NCBI GenBank assembly: GCA_026724425.1
Contig: JAIUCV010000089.1
Location: forward strand, 868,001 to 932,000
Source of the DNA: Erythrophleum ivorense
Lineage: Eukaryota > Streptophyta > Magnoliopsida > Fabales > Fabaceae
Direction of reading: 5' to 3'
Length of the DNA stretch: 64,000 bases
The notes beneath the pieces were generated by a model, which made no database searches, was not told where the DNA came from, and worked only from the letters and a program-made list of their open reading frames with translations. The position numbers and the translations under genes were made by a program. Of this stretch, positions 1 through 10,930 are shown piece after piece; the first letter of the stretch is position 1, and each line of letters opens with the position of its first letter.

Positions 1-3000
1 CTTAAACCACAAATTAATTTCGTCCTTGGCAGTCTCTAGACCATCACTCCCGTGGATGATATTTCTGCGCGAATGGGCCGTAATCAGATTTTGTTGTGAC
101 GATTATATAATGAATATGGACAAAAAGCAGAGAGCAGGAGTAAAACTATGGACAAAAAGCAGAGTTGTTTTATACGTTTACCATTAAATTCTTCAACAAA
201 TACTGAATATATGAAAGTAATTTTTAAAAGATCTGATGACATGGAGTAAAATCTTCTACTTATGATATTTTCATTGAAAAACCTGATAATAAATATATAA
301 AAATTGTACTTAAGTTTTTTTCGTAAAACTATTACAGCTGCATCTCTTTTTCATTTTTTTCCTCCTTCCAAAATATGTGATTTCATCAATAATCATTGGG
401 AGACAAAGAATATAAAAGATTGGCATATTATAAGAATACATCAGTGAATAAATCAGAAGAAACTAGCATGTCGTGTTATGAACATTACCTTCCAACTACG
501 ACAGCCAGATCACCTCTAATAGTTCCAGGCGCAGATTTCTGTGGATCTGTGGCTCCAATTAGGTTTCGGCCATAGGAAATAACTCCCTGTCCTTCCCAGA
601 CCTATGACATCGATTTTGGGGACAAAAGAAAGACGGTCAGGTACGTCAGTTTGTAGCAATTCGTAAAGCCTGAGATTAAGTCAATTCTAAGTTTCTAACC
701 ATTGCAACAACAGGGCCAGAGCTCAGGAATTCGCACAGGCCATTGAAGAAGGGTCTTTCCTTCAGGTCATGATAATGCTTCTGTGCAAAATCCTTTGAAG
801 GAACCAATATTTTAATTCCCACGAGTTTGAACCCTTTCCGCTCAAAACGAGATATAATCTCTGAAATCTGAAATAAAATATCTCAGAAAATAAAGATAAA
901 ACCTCCCCTAATGTAGTGGGGGAAAACAACACGAAAAGCTCCTTTTAAAAGATTGTCGTAACACATTGCCTGACAAACAAATCATAAAGAAGTGCAAAAA
1001 TTCTAATTTTACTTTACCAGCCCTCTCTGCACCCCATCGGGCTTAATGGCAATGAAAGTGCGCTCCAGCTGCGTAGGAAAAGGAAAACAAATTATTTGCG
1101 CATTAGCATTAAATAAAGAAGGAAAAAAGGCAGGAATGAAACTAAAAGATAAATATGTAGTCAAAAAAAAAGTTAAGCGTACCTCAGCAGCATGTGCCTC
1201 TTGATCTAGGAATATGTAAGCTACAAGACATAGAGGACGATTTATAGAAAAAAGTTAGGGATTGAATATCTACCAAAAGGTTGCAGACTCTAAATTTGTG
1301 CAGCTTTAAGAACCAACTGATAGTTATCATAAAATTCTTAGCATACAGCAAACCCCAAGTTCCTGTACAATGTTAGATGGCGTAAACTGCTTGCTCTCAT
1401 CATACCTACTTGCTGGCCAATATTGATGCTCGTGCTTCCGGCAAAGAGATAACAATTAACCTCTGTTAAGATTTGGGTGCAGCTTCGCTCTTGCTCGTGT
1501 ATTTTAGATTTGTAGAATTAGTAGAATGATGTAAATATTTTAGCTGGCATTATTTCATTGGTGTACATTATTAGCTGTTAGATTCCTTTCTCTGTTAAGA
1601 ATTTTAGGACACCTGTCACGTGATTTATTCTCTTGTAACAAACTTTGCTTTATATGGAATACGATTGCCTCCTCTCAGTAAGCAAGCACGGAGAGCATTC
1701 ATCCAAACTTCATCTTCTATTTTCTTTACTTTTCTTAGTAATGGACCTAGAGGCTCGCGCCATGGAAGCTCAAGGTTCAACCACGCCAGCTGCTACCATG
1801 TCCACACCAGCAACTGCCACGATTACCACTTCTTCCCCATTGCTGATTAAGTCCACCAAAACCACTCTTCTTCTTATCACTACTCTCAATCAGATTTGCT
1901 CTGTCAAGTTGGACAGAGGCAATTATCTTGCATGGCAATTCACGGTTCTACCTGTCATTAAAGGAAACAAGCTTGATGGCTTCATTTTTGGCATGAAACC
2001 ATGTCCATCAGAGTTTTGTTTCTGAAGGAGCAGAGATGAAACCAAACCCTGAGCATGAAGAATGAGTTTTGACAGACCAATTACTTCTAGGCTGGCCCTA
2101 CAACACAATGAATCTAGAGGTGGCTTCACAGATGCTACATTTTCAAACATCAAGGGATCTTTGGAAAGCAGCCAAAGATATCTCTGGAGCTCATACCAAA
2201 GCCAGGGTGACACTCTTCAAGAGTGAATTTCAGCGAACCAGAAAAGGGTCAATGAAAATGGAGGAGTATCTCAGTAAAATGAAATGCATATCTGACAATA
2301 TGACACTTGTTGGCTGTCCAATTTCTTAGGATGATCTAGTTACACAAACACTTGCTGGACGGATATTGAGTATAACCCAATTATCGTTCAGTTTGCAGAG
2401 AAAGAGGAGCTATCTTGGATTGAAGTTCAAGCCACCTTGCTTACTTATAAAAACAGGCTGGAGCAGCACCACAGCTTCACTAATCTGAGTTTGGGAAAGA
2501 TCGGTCACACTGCATCCACATGCTATTTTAGGTATGACGAAGCCTATATGGGGTCTCAACCTAAGCAAAACAGGAATAATAACCAAGGTTATACTGCTTA
2601 TTTTGCAACCCCTAATACTGTTGATGATCAATCTTGGTATATGGATAGTGGGTCTAGTAATCATGTGACCAACAACAGCAGCCGCATTGAGAATTCAAAG
2701 GACAACTCTGGTAAGGCAAACTTAATTGTTGGAAATGAACAGAAAATTGAAACAAAGTGTGTTGGTTCTGCTGTCTTACCTTGTTCAAATCATTCTCTTA
2801 TGATGGAAGAGATTTTACTAGAGATTTTACCTGTGCCAAACATTACCAAAAATCTTATGAGTGTGTCCAAACTCACTACTGATAACATGTTTACATTGAA
2901 TTTGACTCTCTTGGCAGTTCTGTGAAGGACAAAACAACAGGAGCCATATTGATGCAAGGGAGGCTTGAATCATTACTGTAAAAGAGGATTGGCACAGGAA

Positions 3001-6000
3001 ATTAGGCCATCCTTCTGATTGGATTTTATCTCAAATTCTGAATCTCTGTCATCTCAAGTTGAATTCTAATGAAAAATCTATATTTTGTGAAGCATCTCAG
3101 TTTGGTAAATCATACCTACTTCCATTTAAATTCTCTGACTCATAAGCGAAGTTTCCACCGGATTTGGTTCACATTGACTTATGGGGACCTTCTCCCATTG
3201 CCTTCACATCTGGTTTTAAATATTATCTACACTTTTGTAAATGATTTTAGTAGATACACATGGATTTATCCTATTAGGAAGAACTGGGAAGCCCTTAATG
3301 AAGTTGTTCAATTTAAGAATCCAGTTGAGAATCTGTTTGAAAGGAAAATAAAGGTCTTGCAAAGTGATTGAGGAGGAGAATTTAGGAGTTTCACTAATGT
3401 TGTTCAAGAAGCTGGCATATTGTTTAGCCATTCATGTCCTTGCACTTCAGCTCAGAATGGTAAAGCTGAACGTAAGCACAAGCACACAGTTGAGGTTGGT
3501 TTAACACTTCTTGCACAAGCCAAAATGCCTTCATGCTTTTGGTGAGACACTTTTCAAACCTATGTATTTCTCATCAATTGATAACCTACTCTAGTCTTAA
3601 AAGGAAGCTCACCATTTTTCAAGTTATTCAATAAAGAACTACATTATAAGAGCCCTAAAATTTTCTGTTGTGCCTGTTACCCTTGCCTAAAGCCTTACAA
3701 TCAGCACAAGGTGCAATATCACACATTAAAATGTGTCTTTCTGGGGTATAGCGGTGCTCACATAGGGTATAAATGCTTGAGCTCAACAGGTGAAATTTAT
3801 GTTTCAAGGCATATTGTATTTAATGAGAAAAAGTTTTCTTTTGAAAGTGGATTTCTGAATACTAAACTACCTCCTCAGTCTGTTAATACATCAGAATGTC
3901 CTCTTCCCCTAAATTTTCAACATTTTCATGACTCAAGTGTACCATTAATGAATTCTGATTCTTCCGTTCATACTGACAGCGTGAGTCCAGATATTGACAC
4001 TACAGTGCATTCTTCAGGATCAGCTTCAAGTCATTGTAATGATCAGCAAAATAACAGTGGTCAATCTTCCCAACCAGATTCAGAGACTATTGTAGATATT
4101 GTTCAAAGAGTTGAAGTGGCAGAAGCAAAAGAGGTTCAAGTCACCAAATGGTGATAAGGAGCAAAAAGCGTATTTTTTTAATCCTTTTATTGGATTCTCA
4201 AAAGCTGAATTGAATCTTGAGACAGAACCCAAGGAAGTGAAGGAAGCTTTGAGTTCTCCTCACTAGAAGAACTCAATGGAAGCAGAATTTGAGGCACTTA
4301 TAAGAAACAACACCTAGACATTGGTTCCCTATACAGGTCAGCCTCGAGTTTCTTATTGCAAGTGGGTTTTTAAAGCGAAATATAATGCTGATGGTTCTGT
4401 CCAAACACAAAGTTAGATTGGTTGCAAAAGATTTTCAGCAAGATCCGGATGTGGATTTTGGAGAAACCTTCAGTCCTATTGTCAAGGCTTCTATTATAAG
4501 GCTGGTTCTTACAATTGCTGTTTCTTTGAATTGGGAAGTGAGACAATTAGATATCAATAATGCTTTCTTAAACAGTTATCTCCAAGAAACAGTCTCCAAG
4601 AGTCAACTGAGGGACTTGAAGATCCAAGTAAAGCTAATCATGTTTGCAAGTTGACAAAGGCTATCTATGGTCTTAAACAAGTGCCAAAAGCTTGGTTTGG
4701 TAGGCTAAGGACAACATTGCTTAGTTGGGGCTTTCATAATACCAAAGGGGACAGTTCATCATTCATTTTAAGAACTCAGTCTCATGTGTTTATCATTCTA
4801 GTCTATGTTAATGACATTAGTCACTGGGGATGATTCTTTTTGTCTACAGACTTTTGTTCAGAGACTAAATCAGTTGTTTGCTCCTAAGGGCCTGTGTTCA
4901 TTGCATTATTTCCTAGGTTTTGAAGTTCACAGAGATCAATCAGGTATGTTTCTTAATCAGGGCAAGTATGTCTTAGGAGTTTTAAAGAAACATAACATGC
5001 AAGAAGCTGCTCCTTGTTCCACACCTATGGTGGTAGGCACGTCCATTTCAGCATTTGACAGTGAGTCACCACCAGATCCTACACCTTATCAAAGAGATGT
5101 TGGAGCTTTGCAATACTTGACTAATATCAGATCAAACATTTCTTACTCAGTTAACAAACTGAGTCAATTTTTGAGTGCACCCACTTCTGTTCATTGGCAG
5201 GCTGTGAAAAGGGTTCTAAGGTATCTTGGAGGAACCATACACCTTGGAATTCATATCAAACCCTTTGATCATTTGAGCATTACAGGCTTCTCAGATGCAG
5301 ATTGGGCAGCTTGTCAGATGATAGACGTTCTGTTGCAGGTTATTGTGCATTCTAGGGAGATCCTCTTGTTGCCTGGTCATCTAAGAAACAGAAGGTAGTA
5401 GCTCATTCCAGCAGAGAGTCTGAGTATAGAGCACGGGCAAATTTAGCTAGTAAGCTATCATGGATACAGTCCTCCCTCACTGAAATTGGTTTTTCCCCTA
5501 AACAAATTCCTATTGCTTGGTATGATAATGTTAGTGCTAATGCCTTAGCATCCAATCCTGTTTTTCATGCCAGAACCAAACACATTGAAATAGAAGTCCA
5601 TTTTGTTCAAGACAAAGTTCTAGCTAACCAACTTTCAGTTCGTTATGTTCCATCTACTGAACAGTTAGCTGATTGTTTTACAAAGCCTCTTTCTCATACT
5701 AGGTTCTGGTGGCTGCATGATAAACTCGAAGTGTGTTCATCACCTTCTCGTTTGAGGGGGAATATAAAGACTTGAGTGCAACTTTGAAGATATAGGAATG
5801 GCTCCATTGTATCACCTCTTGCTCATGTATTTTAGATTTGTAGAATTAGCAGAATGATGTAAATATTTTAGCTGGCATTATTTCATTGGTATATATAATT
5901 AGCTGTTAGATTCCTTTTTCTGTTATAGAGTTTTAGTACACCTGTCCCATTGTGATTTATTGTTTTGTAACAAACTTTGCTTTATATGGAATATCATTGC

Positions 6001-8255
6001 CTCCTCTCAGTAAGCAAGCACTGAGAGCATTCATCCAAACTTCTTCTTCTATTTTCTCTACTTCTTTTTTTCCTCTCATGTAGCACCACTCACCACTAAT
6101 GACTTGCACCGTTGAATTTTCCCATAATCTAATCTGTACAAATGATTGTATATCTGTAAATGTGAGCTTGTAGGAAGATATATACATATGGCACGCAGAA
6201 TACCAAAAGAGTAAATGGTATGGCTCTTGTCAGGTAACGTATCTGTTACACAATTCATGGTGAAAATTTAGGAATGTGTGACAAAATTAAAAAAATGCAA
6301 CTAGCTTAACAAAGTTTGGATGGGTTAACAAACAGATATGGATTCTGATTAGTTTAGAGGCTTGACTGGAGTTTTAGAATAAATTCTGTCAGATGTTTGG
6401 GATATTAAGGGAAGTAATCAAGTCTACTGTACAATCCAATGTCTTTATTCTTATCCCTTGACTCTGCCAAAGCACAGTGCAATTATTGTAAAAGAGGTCC
6501 TGTAAGCCGCAATGCTAAATAGCAAAGTACGCTTCTTCCTTTTTATCCATTATAGTAGATCCTCTGCCATCATCTCCTCAACTAGAAGAGAAATATACGA
6601 CCTTACATCCTATTCGACAAACTGATGTGCAGGATAAAAGATAGTAGTACTCGACAAATACATCCACAGACACACAACCCACTCACATATATAGTTGCAT
6701 TCTTTTCAAGTGAACCAGGGAAATTAGTACATCCAGAAGCACATGCTAAGAGTGTATGGAAAGGGGGGAAAAGCACGAAAACCACCCAGGAAAAAAAAAA
6801 AGAAGGTAAACAAAAACTTTGAAATAAGTGTTGTTCTTGTCCAAACCTGCAGCAGGAAGAGCAAGAACCCCTGAAAACCATGCTCTGGGTCCACTTCCGG
6901 ATTCAGACCTCCCAAAATTTGAAGCAAAAAAAGGTACTTTACTTGTAAATGAAACAGCAGCAGCAGCAGCAGCAGCTACAGTACGCCCTTCTGTAAAGAG
7001 AACAAATTCAGTTGTCTCTGAAAAATTAAGAAACTTAAACTCCAATTAGCACATATACTGCAGACAGCAGATAGTCCTCATTATTAACCCTTTGTTTGGG
7101 AAACAAAATGACGAGGGAATAAAGATGAAAGGAACGAAAATTGCCAATGAATCTAGACTTGAACATCTCTCAATGCATTGCCGATTCTGATTCTTCCCAC
7201 TTTCTTTCCATTCTCTTTTTCGTTACCCAAACGAAAACTAAAGAAGAATATGAAAATACAGATATATCCAAACCGTCCCTCCCAAAAACAGAAGAGAAAT
7301 ATAGCAATATAGTTCTGTCCAGATTATCAGATGGATACACGAAACAAATTTTTTTTTCCTGACATTTCAATAACAGCTTCAATATTTTTCAATACACCAA
7401 CATTAAATTGATTAGACAATCAGGAAATAGTGGCTCCATAAAACCATTAAACACACAATAGAGTGCAGAACAAACAATATAAAAGAAATGTCAAACAGAA
7501 AAACAAGACAAACAGAACATTACCAAATCCAATATCCAGGAAAAAAAAAAAGGAAAGGATCATCGTGTCAAGAGGCAGCCTATTAAAGGTTAGTAACATC
7601 AAAGCTCAGGATCATTAAGATTCAACAAACCAATGGCATGATGGAAAGCGTGTAAAGTGTCTTTAAAAGCAGAGAAAGACACAAGAAATAGGAGGACTAA
7701 AAATATGTACAGGTTTACTTTCTTCTTTTTTTTTTTTTTTCCAATTACTCTTTCTTTTATATTTATTGAAGAATTGGGCCAACATTTATCTCTCCCTTCA
7801 GAGACACTCTACAGTATTGATACAAACTCAACTTGTAAAAGCATATTACAATGGTCTGTTAGTTTCGACATGAAGAAAAAAGAAAGTAGTTTTATACACG
7901 GGGAAAACGCCGTCTTTGATTTTCCCCGACAGAAGAAAAACCCATAATAGATTCATGCAGTTGAAGGTTTAAAATCAGCTTGTAACCGAAGAAACAAAAA
8001 CTCAATTTACAGATAGGCGCCGCAGCACCGAATTTATAATTGTAATCAAATTCACAGATGGAAGAGAAGGATTAAAGCATTATTAAGTAGACGAATGAAT
8101 CCACATTAGCGAGACAATGAACAGAAAAAAAATATGAAAGAAAGAAAAATCATAATGACTGAGAAGAAAGTACCGTAGTAAAAGCGAGAGCCCTTAGAAG
8201 CAGAGAGAAAAGATCTCACGGCTCTAGAAGCGGATCTGCAAACTTGAGAGCTCAT
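1..8255 (-). CDS. NDPK3: Nucleoside diphosphate kinase, organellar (NDPK3-like), C-terminus cut by window edge
   Basis: Exons read from the minus strand are 8255-8174, 6990-6847, 1220-1183, 1068-1018, 867-700, 601-489 and 64-1. All junctions are GT-AG and the phases match, giving 220 residues. The family length is about 235-240, so roughly 17 C-terminal residues lie off the left edge. The enzyme transfers the gamma phosphate of ATP to NDPs through a phosphohistidine. The signature NIIHGSDG is present, with catalytic His at about residue 203. The substrate-binding stretches IAIKPDGVQRGL (about 93-105) and GATDPQKSAPGTIRGD are also present. Residues 1-75 (MSSQVCRSASRAVRSFLS..., an Ala run, then ASNFGRSESG) form a Ser/Arg-rich targeting peptide. 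This is followed by a hydrophobic stretch and QEAHAAE, the layout known for NDPK3, which locates to the mitochondrial intermembrane space and thylakoid lumen. Intron 2 (1221-6846) is 5.6 kb because it holds a copia element. The reading frame is intact across every visible exon. Confidence 0.93.
1464..1740 (+). repeat. 5' LTR of the copia element
   Basis: It starts TGTTAAGATTTGGG and ends just before the degenerate primer-binding site. It matches 5763-6085 along its length, but lacks about 32 bp that the other LTR carries after its first 22 bases. By eye there are roughly 20 substitutions over about 265 aligned bases, so the insertion is not recent. Confidence 0.85.
5763..6085 (+). repeat. 3' LTR of the copia element
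   Basis: It directly follows the polypurine tract (5751-5762). It begins TATAAAGACTTGAG, so the canonical TG is mutated to TA. The shared block with the 5' LTR is clear from about 5818 to 6062. The right end is uncertain between 6070 and 6085. Confidence 0.8.
7089..7242. mobile_element. Candidate small MITE in NDPK3-like intron 1
   Basis: The left end TTTGTTTGGGAAACAAAATGACG is the imperfect inverse of the right end, whose reverse complement reads TTTTCGTTTGGGTAACGAAAAAG. The GTTTGG-type terminal inverted repeat and 150-bp size fit a non-autonomous DNA transposon. I did not find a clear target-site duplication. Confidence 0.45.
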
Positions 8256-8526
8256 CTTTGAGGGATTGAGCTTCCGCCACTGATTGAAGGAAGAGAGGAA
8301 CTGAGATAGTGAAGGTGAACGACGTGTGACAGTTACTGTTCGATGCTGCTGTATATATCATACAAGTAACGTTCTGATTGCTCCCTTGTGGCTCGCGATA
8401 TTCCGTTTCCATTTTGCTCCTTTTTTATTTTTATTTTTATCATCATTTTGGCAACTTTGGTAGATGTGCCTTGTCTGCGTGGCTCGTTGTGGTTAGCGAT
8501 GACTGACTTTACCGGCTAGGTCAGTC

Positions 8527-8562
8527 AAACCCTAACCCAGCTGCATGAGATACGTCCACGTG
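8527..8562 (-). promoter_or_regulatory. Telo-box and G-box upstream of the NDPK3-like gene
   Basis: AAACCCTAA (telo-box, 8527-8535) and the palindrome CACGTG (G-box, 8557-8562) lie 270-310 bp upstream of the NDPK3-like ATG at 8255. Both motifs are common in plant housekeeping and energy-metabolism promoters. Seeing them is direct. A regulatory role here is inferred from position only. Confidence 0.4.
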
Positions 8563-9550
8563 ATGTTAATCGAATCTGATCCAACTCAGCTAACCGCACT
8601 GCTCCTCCCAAGTGATGATCTCTCCAGTTTGATCGTTTTGTGATTTTAAAACAATTATTACGTACATCTAATACGTTATATTATTTATATATTTAATAAT
8701 TAAAATTTATTTTATATATATCTCTCACTTATATTATATATAAATTTTATTTATATAAATTTTATTTTATTTATTATTATTTTTAAATGTATTGTACTCT
8801 AGATATACTTAAAATTTTTTTGTAATTTTAATAAAGAGATTCATGCGTTTTTTTTTTTCTTACTTTCACTGTGATGGTTCATGTCATGGGAATGTCCTTT
8901 CTCCTCCTATATGCCTCAAAAGACCACTAAGACTAGAGTAGAATAGGAGAAGCCTCTAGAAATCTTGGAATAGGCAGGCGTTGAGATTTCTGATTAGGCT
9001 ATATTTAAAAATTTCGCCATTTTGTTTGGGTTCCTTTTTTTTTTTTTTGGTCGCTCTTCTGAGAATAACATTGAGTTGAGCTCAGCAAATATGCATATTC
9101 CATGATACATTATACAAGCGTTTCTGATTTTGTAATGTGTCATGTGATTATAGTTCCAAGTAACTCATAACACATTATCGCCTTGTGATCCCAGCAGTAG
9201 GAATAGGCCTTTTATTAACTTAAATAAAGACAGGAAGAGATTTGGCACTTCATCAAATATGTTACTGCTGAGATGTAATAGCAGATTAATATTGTTTTTG
9301 AGTTGAATATGGACAGGAAGAGAGAGGCAGTGACAAGTGAGGGAGGGAATAATTCCCGTTAGTCCTGAGGAAAGTGATTATGAAACTTCTCTTGTTGTCA
9401 ATACTTTACTTGCAGCGCTTGATTTGGACAGGAGGAACCAATCCCATTTCCTCTCCTAATGGAAAAAACCTTTTTCAATTGATATAAAGGGCAGGGTGGT
9501 GAAGAAAAGAGACCAGAAACGCTAATGGGGAAGACAAAGTTTTCTTTGAG
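8563..9550. other. Intergenic DNA between the NDPK3-like promoter and the MITE
   Basis: AT-rich sequence with several T-runs. I see no coding region, RNA gene or recognisable repeat. It probably contains the distal part of the NDPK3-like promoter. Confidence 0.5.
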
Positions 9551-9995
9551 GCATTGTTTGGTTTAAGGGATTTGGAGGCGAGGGGAAGGGAGGGGAAGAT
9601 CTTTTCTTATTTGGTATGAAAATAATGGAGGAGGGGGGAGGCAAAAGTGGAGATTTTTGGAGGGGAGAGAAATTTTTTTTTTCAATTGACTAAATTATTC
9701 TTCACTTAAAATATAATATAGATCTTATTTTTTTTAATAGAGTTTAAGATAATTTTTTATGAAAATAAAAAATATTTTTAAATAAAAATAAAAAATATTT
9801 TTAAATAAAAATAAAAAATTATTTTTTATAATAAAAAAAACTTTTTTTATATAAAAATATTTTAAAAATAAAAAAATTAATTCTAATATTATAAAAACAT
9901 AATTATCCATTAATCCTTCCATTCCCCTTCCCTCCCCTCCCCTCCCCTCCATTAAAATCCCTCTCTTTCCTCCCATCCATTGAACCAAACGTTAC
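9551..9995. mobile_element. Candidate MITE with purine-rich inverted termini
   Basis: The left end GCATTGTTTGGTTTAAGGGA is followed by a G/A-rich run (AGGGGAAGGGAGGGG). The right end, read as reverse complement, is GTAACGTTTGGTTCAATGGA followed by a matching GGGAGG-rich run. The core is extremely AT-rich with repeated AAATAAAAATA motifs. The length of about 445 bp and TIR style fit a non-autonomous DNA transposon. The superfamily cannot be set because no clear target-site duplication is visible. Confidence 0.6.
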
Positions 9996-10930
9996 ACCTA
10001 CAACAATTTATTGAATATGGACCCCCTCTTCGTAAAAAGATGCTTGCGAGGTTCACATGTTGGACTACTTTATAAATTAACCCCCAGAAAAAAAAAAAAT
10101 CACTGGAAGGTATTGACCCAATGAAAAGGAAAGGCACATGGAACAACACAATATATCTGTTAAGCTGCGAGCTTAAAATACGGAGGAAATGCATTTTTTA
10201 GTATGGGAAAATACATATTTCAGGTATTTGGTTCTTGAAGTTTACTTGTAAAACAAAGGCCAAAGAGCTTTCTCACTGCAAAGTGGTACAATTTTTTAAT
10301 CCACGCTTTCCCCAAATTTCTTCATTATTATGTTGCCTTCAAAACTATCACCTCATTCCTCTCCTATGTTCGCGGTCTTCGTAAGGATTACGACTTATGA
10401 AGGTCCCTGCCTCAACGTCAAACACGCTCATTACATTGAAGTTTCTACTCTAAATACAATTCTCATAGCATACTGTGATCTCTCCATGCACAAAGAAAAA
10501 AAAGGAAGTCGGAGATGAACTACCAATATTGCTAACAAAGAACCAAACGAAGCTACTTAACAACTTACGAAATGCATGAAACAGTCCATTCATCCTTCCT
10601 GGATTTCTGGAAGTGTTTATAATACTTCTTTCATGGTACAAAATCTAGTCCCCCCACCCTTCCTTCTCCCGGGGTCTCCCCCTGAGTAATGCATGCAATG
10701 TCTGCCCCCAGAATTAAAGGTCAGTAAAATGTTTGAGGCTTAATGGGCCAGTCAAAAGTCATGGCATGAACTAGAAATGACAAAATAAATCATAAATCTC
10801 TATATAATTACTGCCACCTTATTTACAGAAAAACCATTAAAAATTAATAATAATCGTTACACTTGTGTCATATTTACACAAGTTTCTGAGATTTCAACCC
10901 ATCTCAAGCTCACAAAACAATGTGCAAATT

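Larger units (their letters stand above)
1464..6085 (+). mobile_element. Degenerate Ty1/copia LTR retrotransposon inside the NDPK3-like intron 2
   Basis: Two direct repeats of about 0.28-0.32 kb bound a 4-kb interior. A degenerate initiator-Met primer-binding site lies at about 1742-1754 and a purine tract (TTTGAGGGGGAA) at 5751-5762. The interior shows the copia order on the plus strand: gag (from about 1741), protease (WYMDSGSSNH at about 2638), integrase core (about 3150-3550), reverse transcriptase (about 4300-5000) and RNase H (about 5280-5700). The coding region is broken by stops and frame changes, for example at 2023-2025, 2327-2329, 2923-2925, 3369-3371, 4152-4154 and 4652-4654. The RT active-site motif reads YVND instead of the usual YVDD (about 4804). 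The 5' end TG is preserved at 1464. I place the outer right border only approximately (6070-6085) and could not find a convincing target-site duplication. It is non-autonomous and long dead. Confidence 0.92.

Noticed and set aside
6603..7045. Several overlapping open frames on both strands around the second NDPK3 exon
   Set aside because: They are extensions or antisense shadows of exon 6990-6847.
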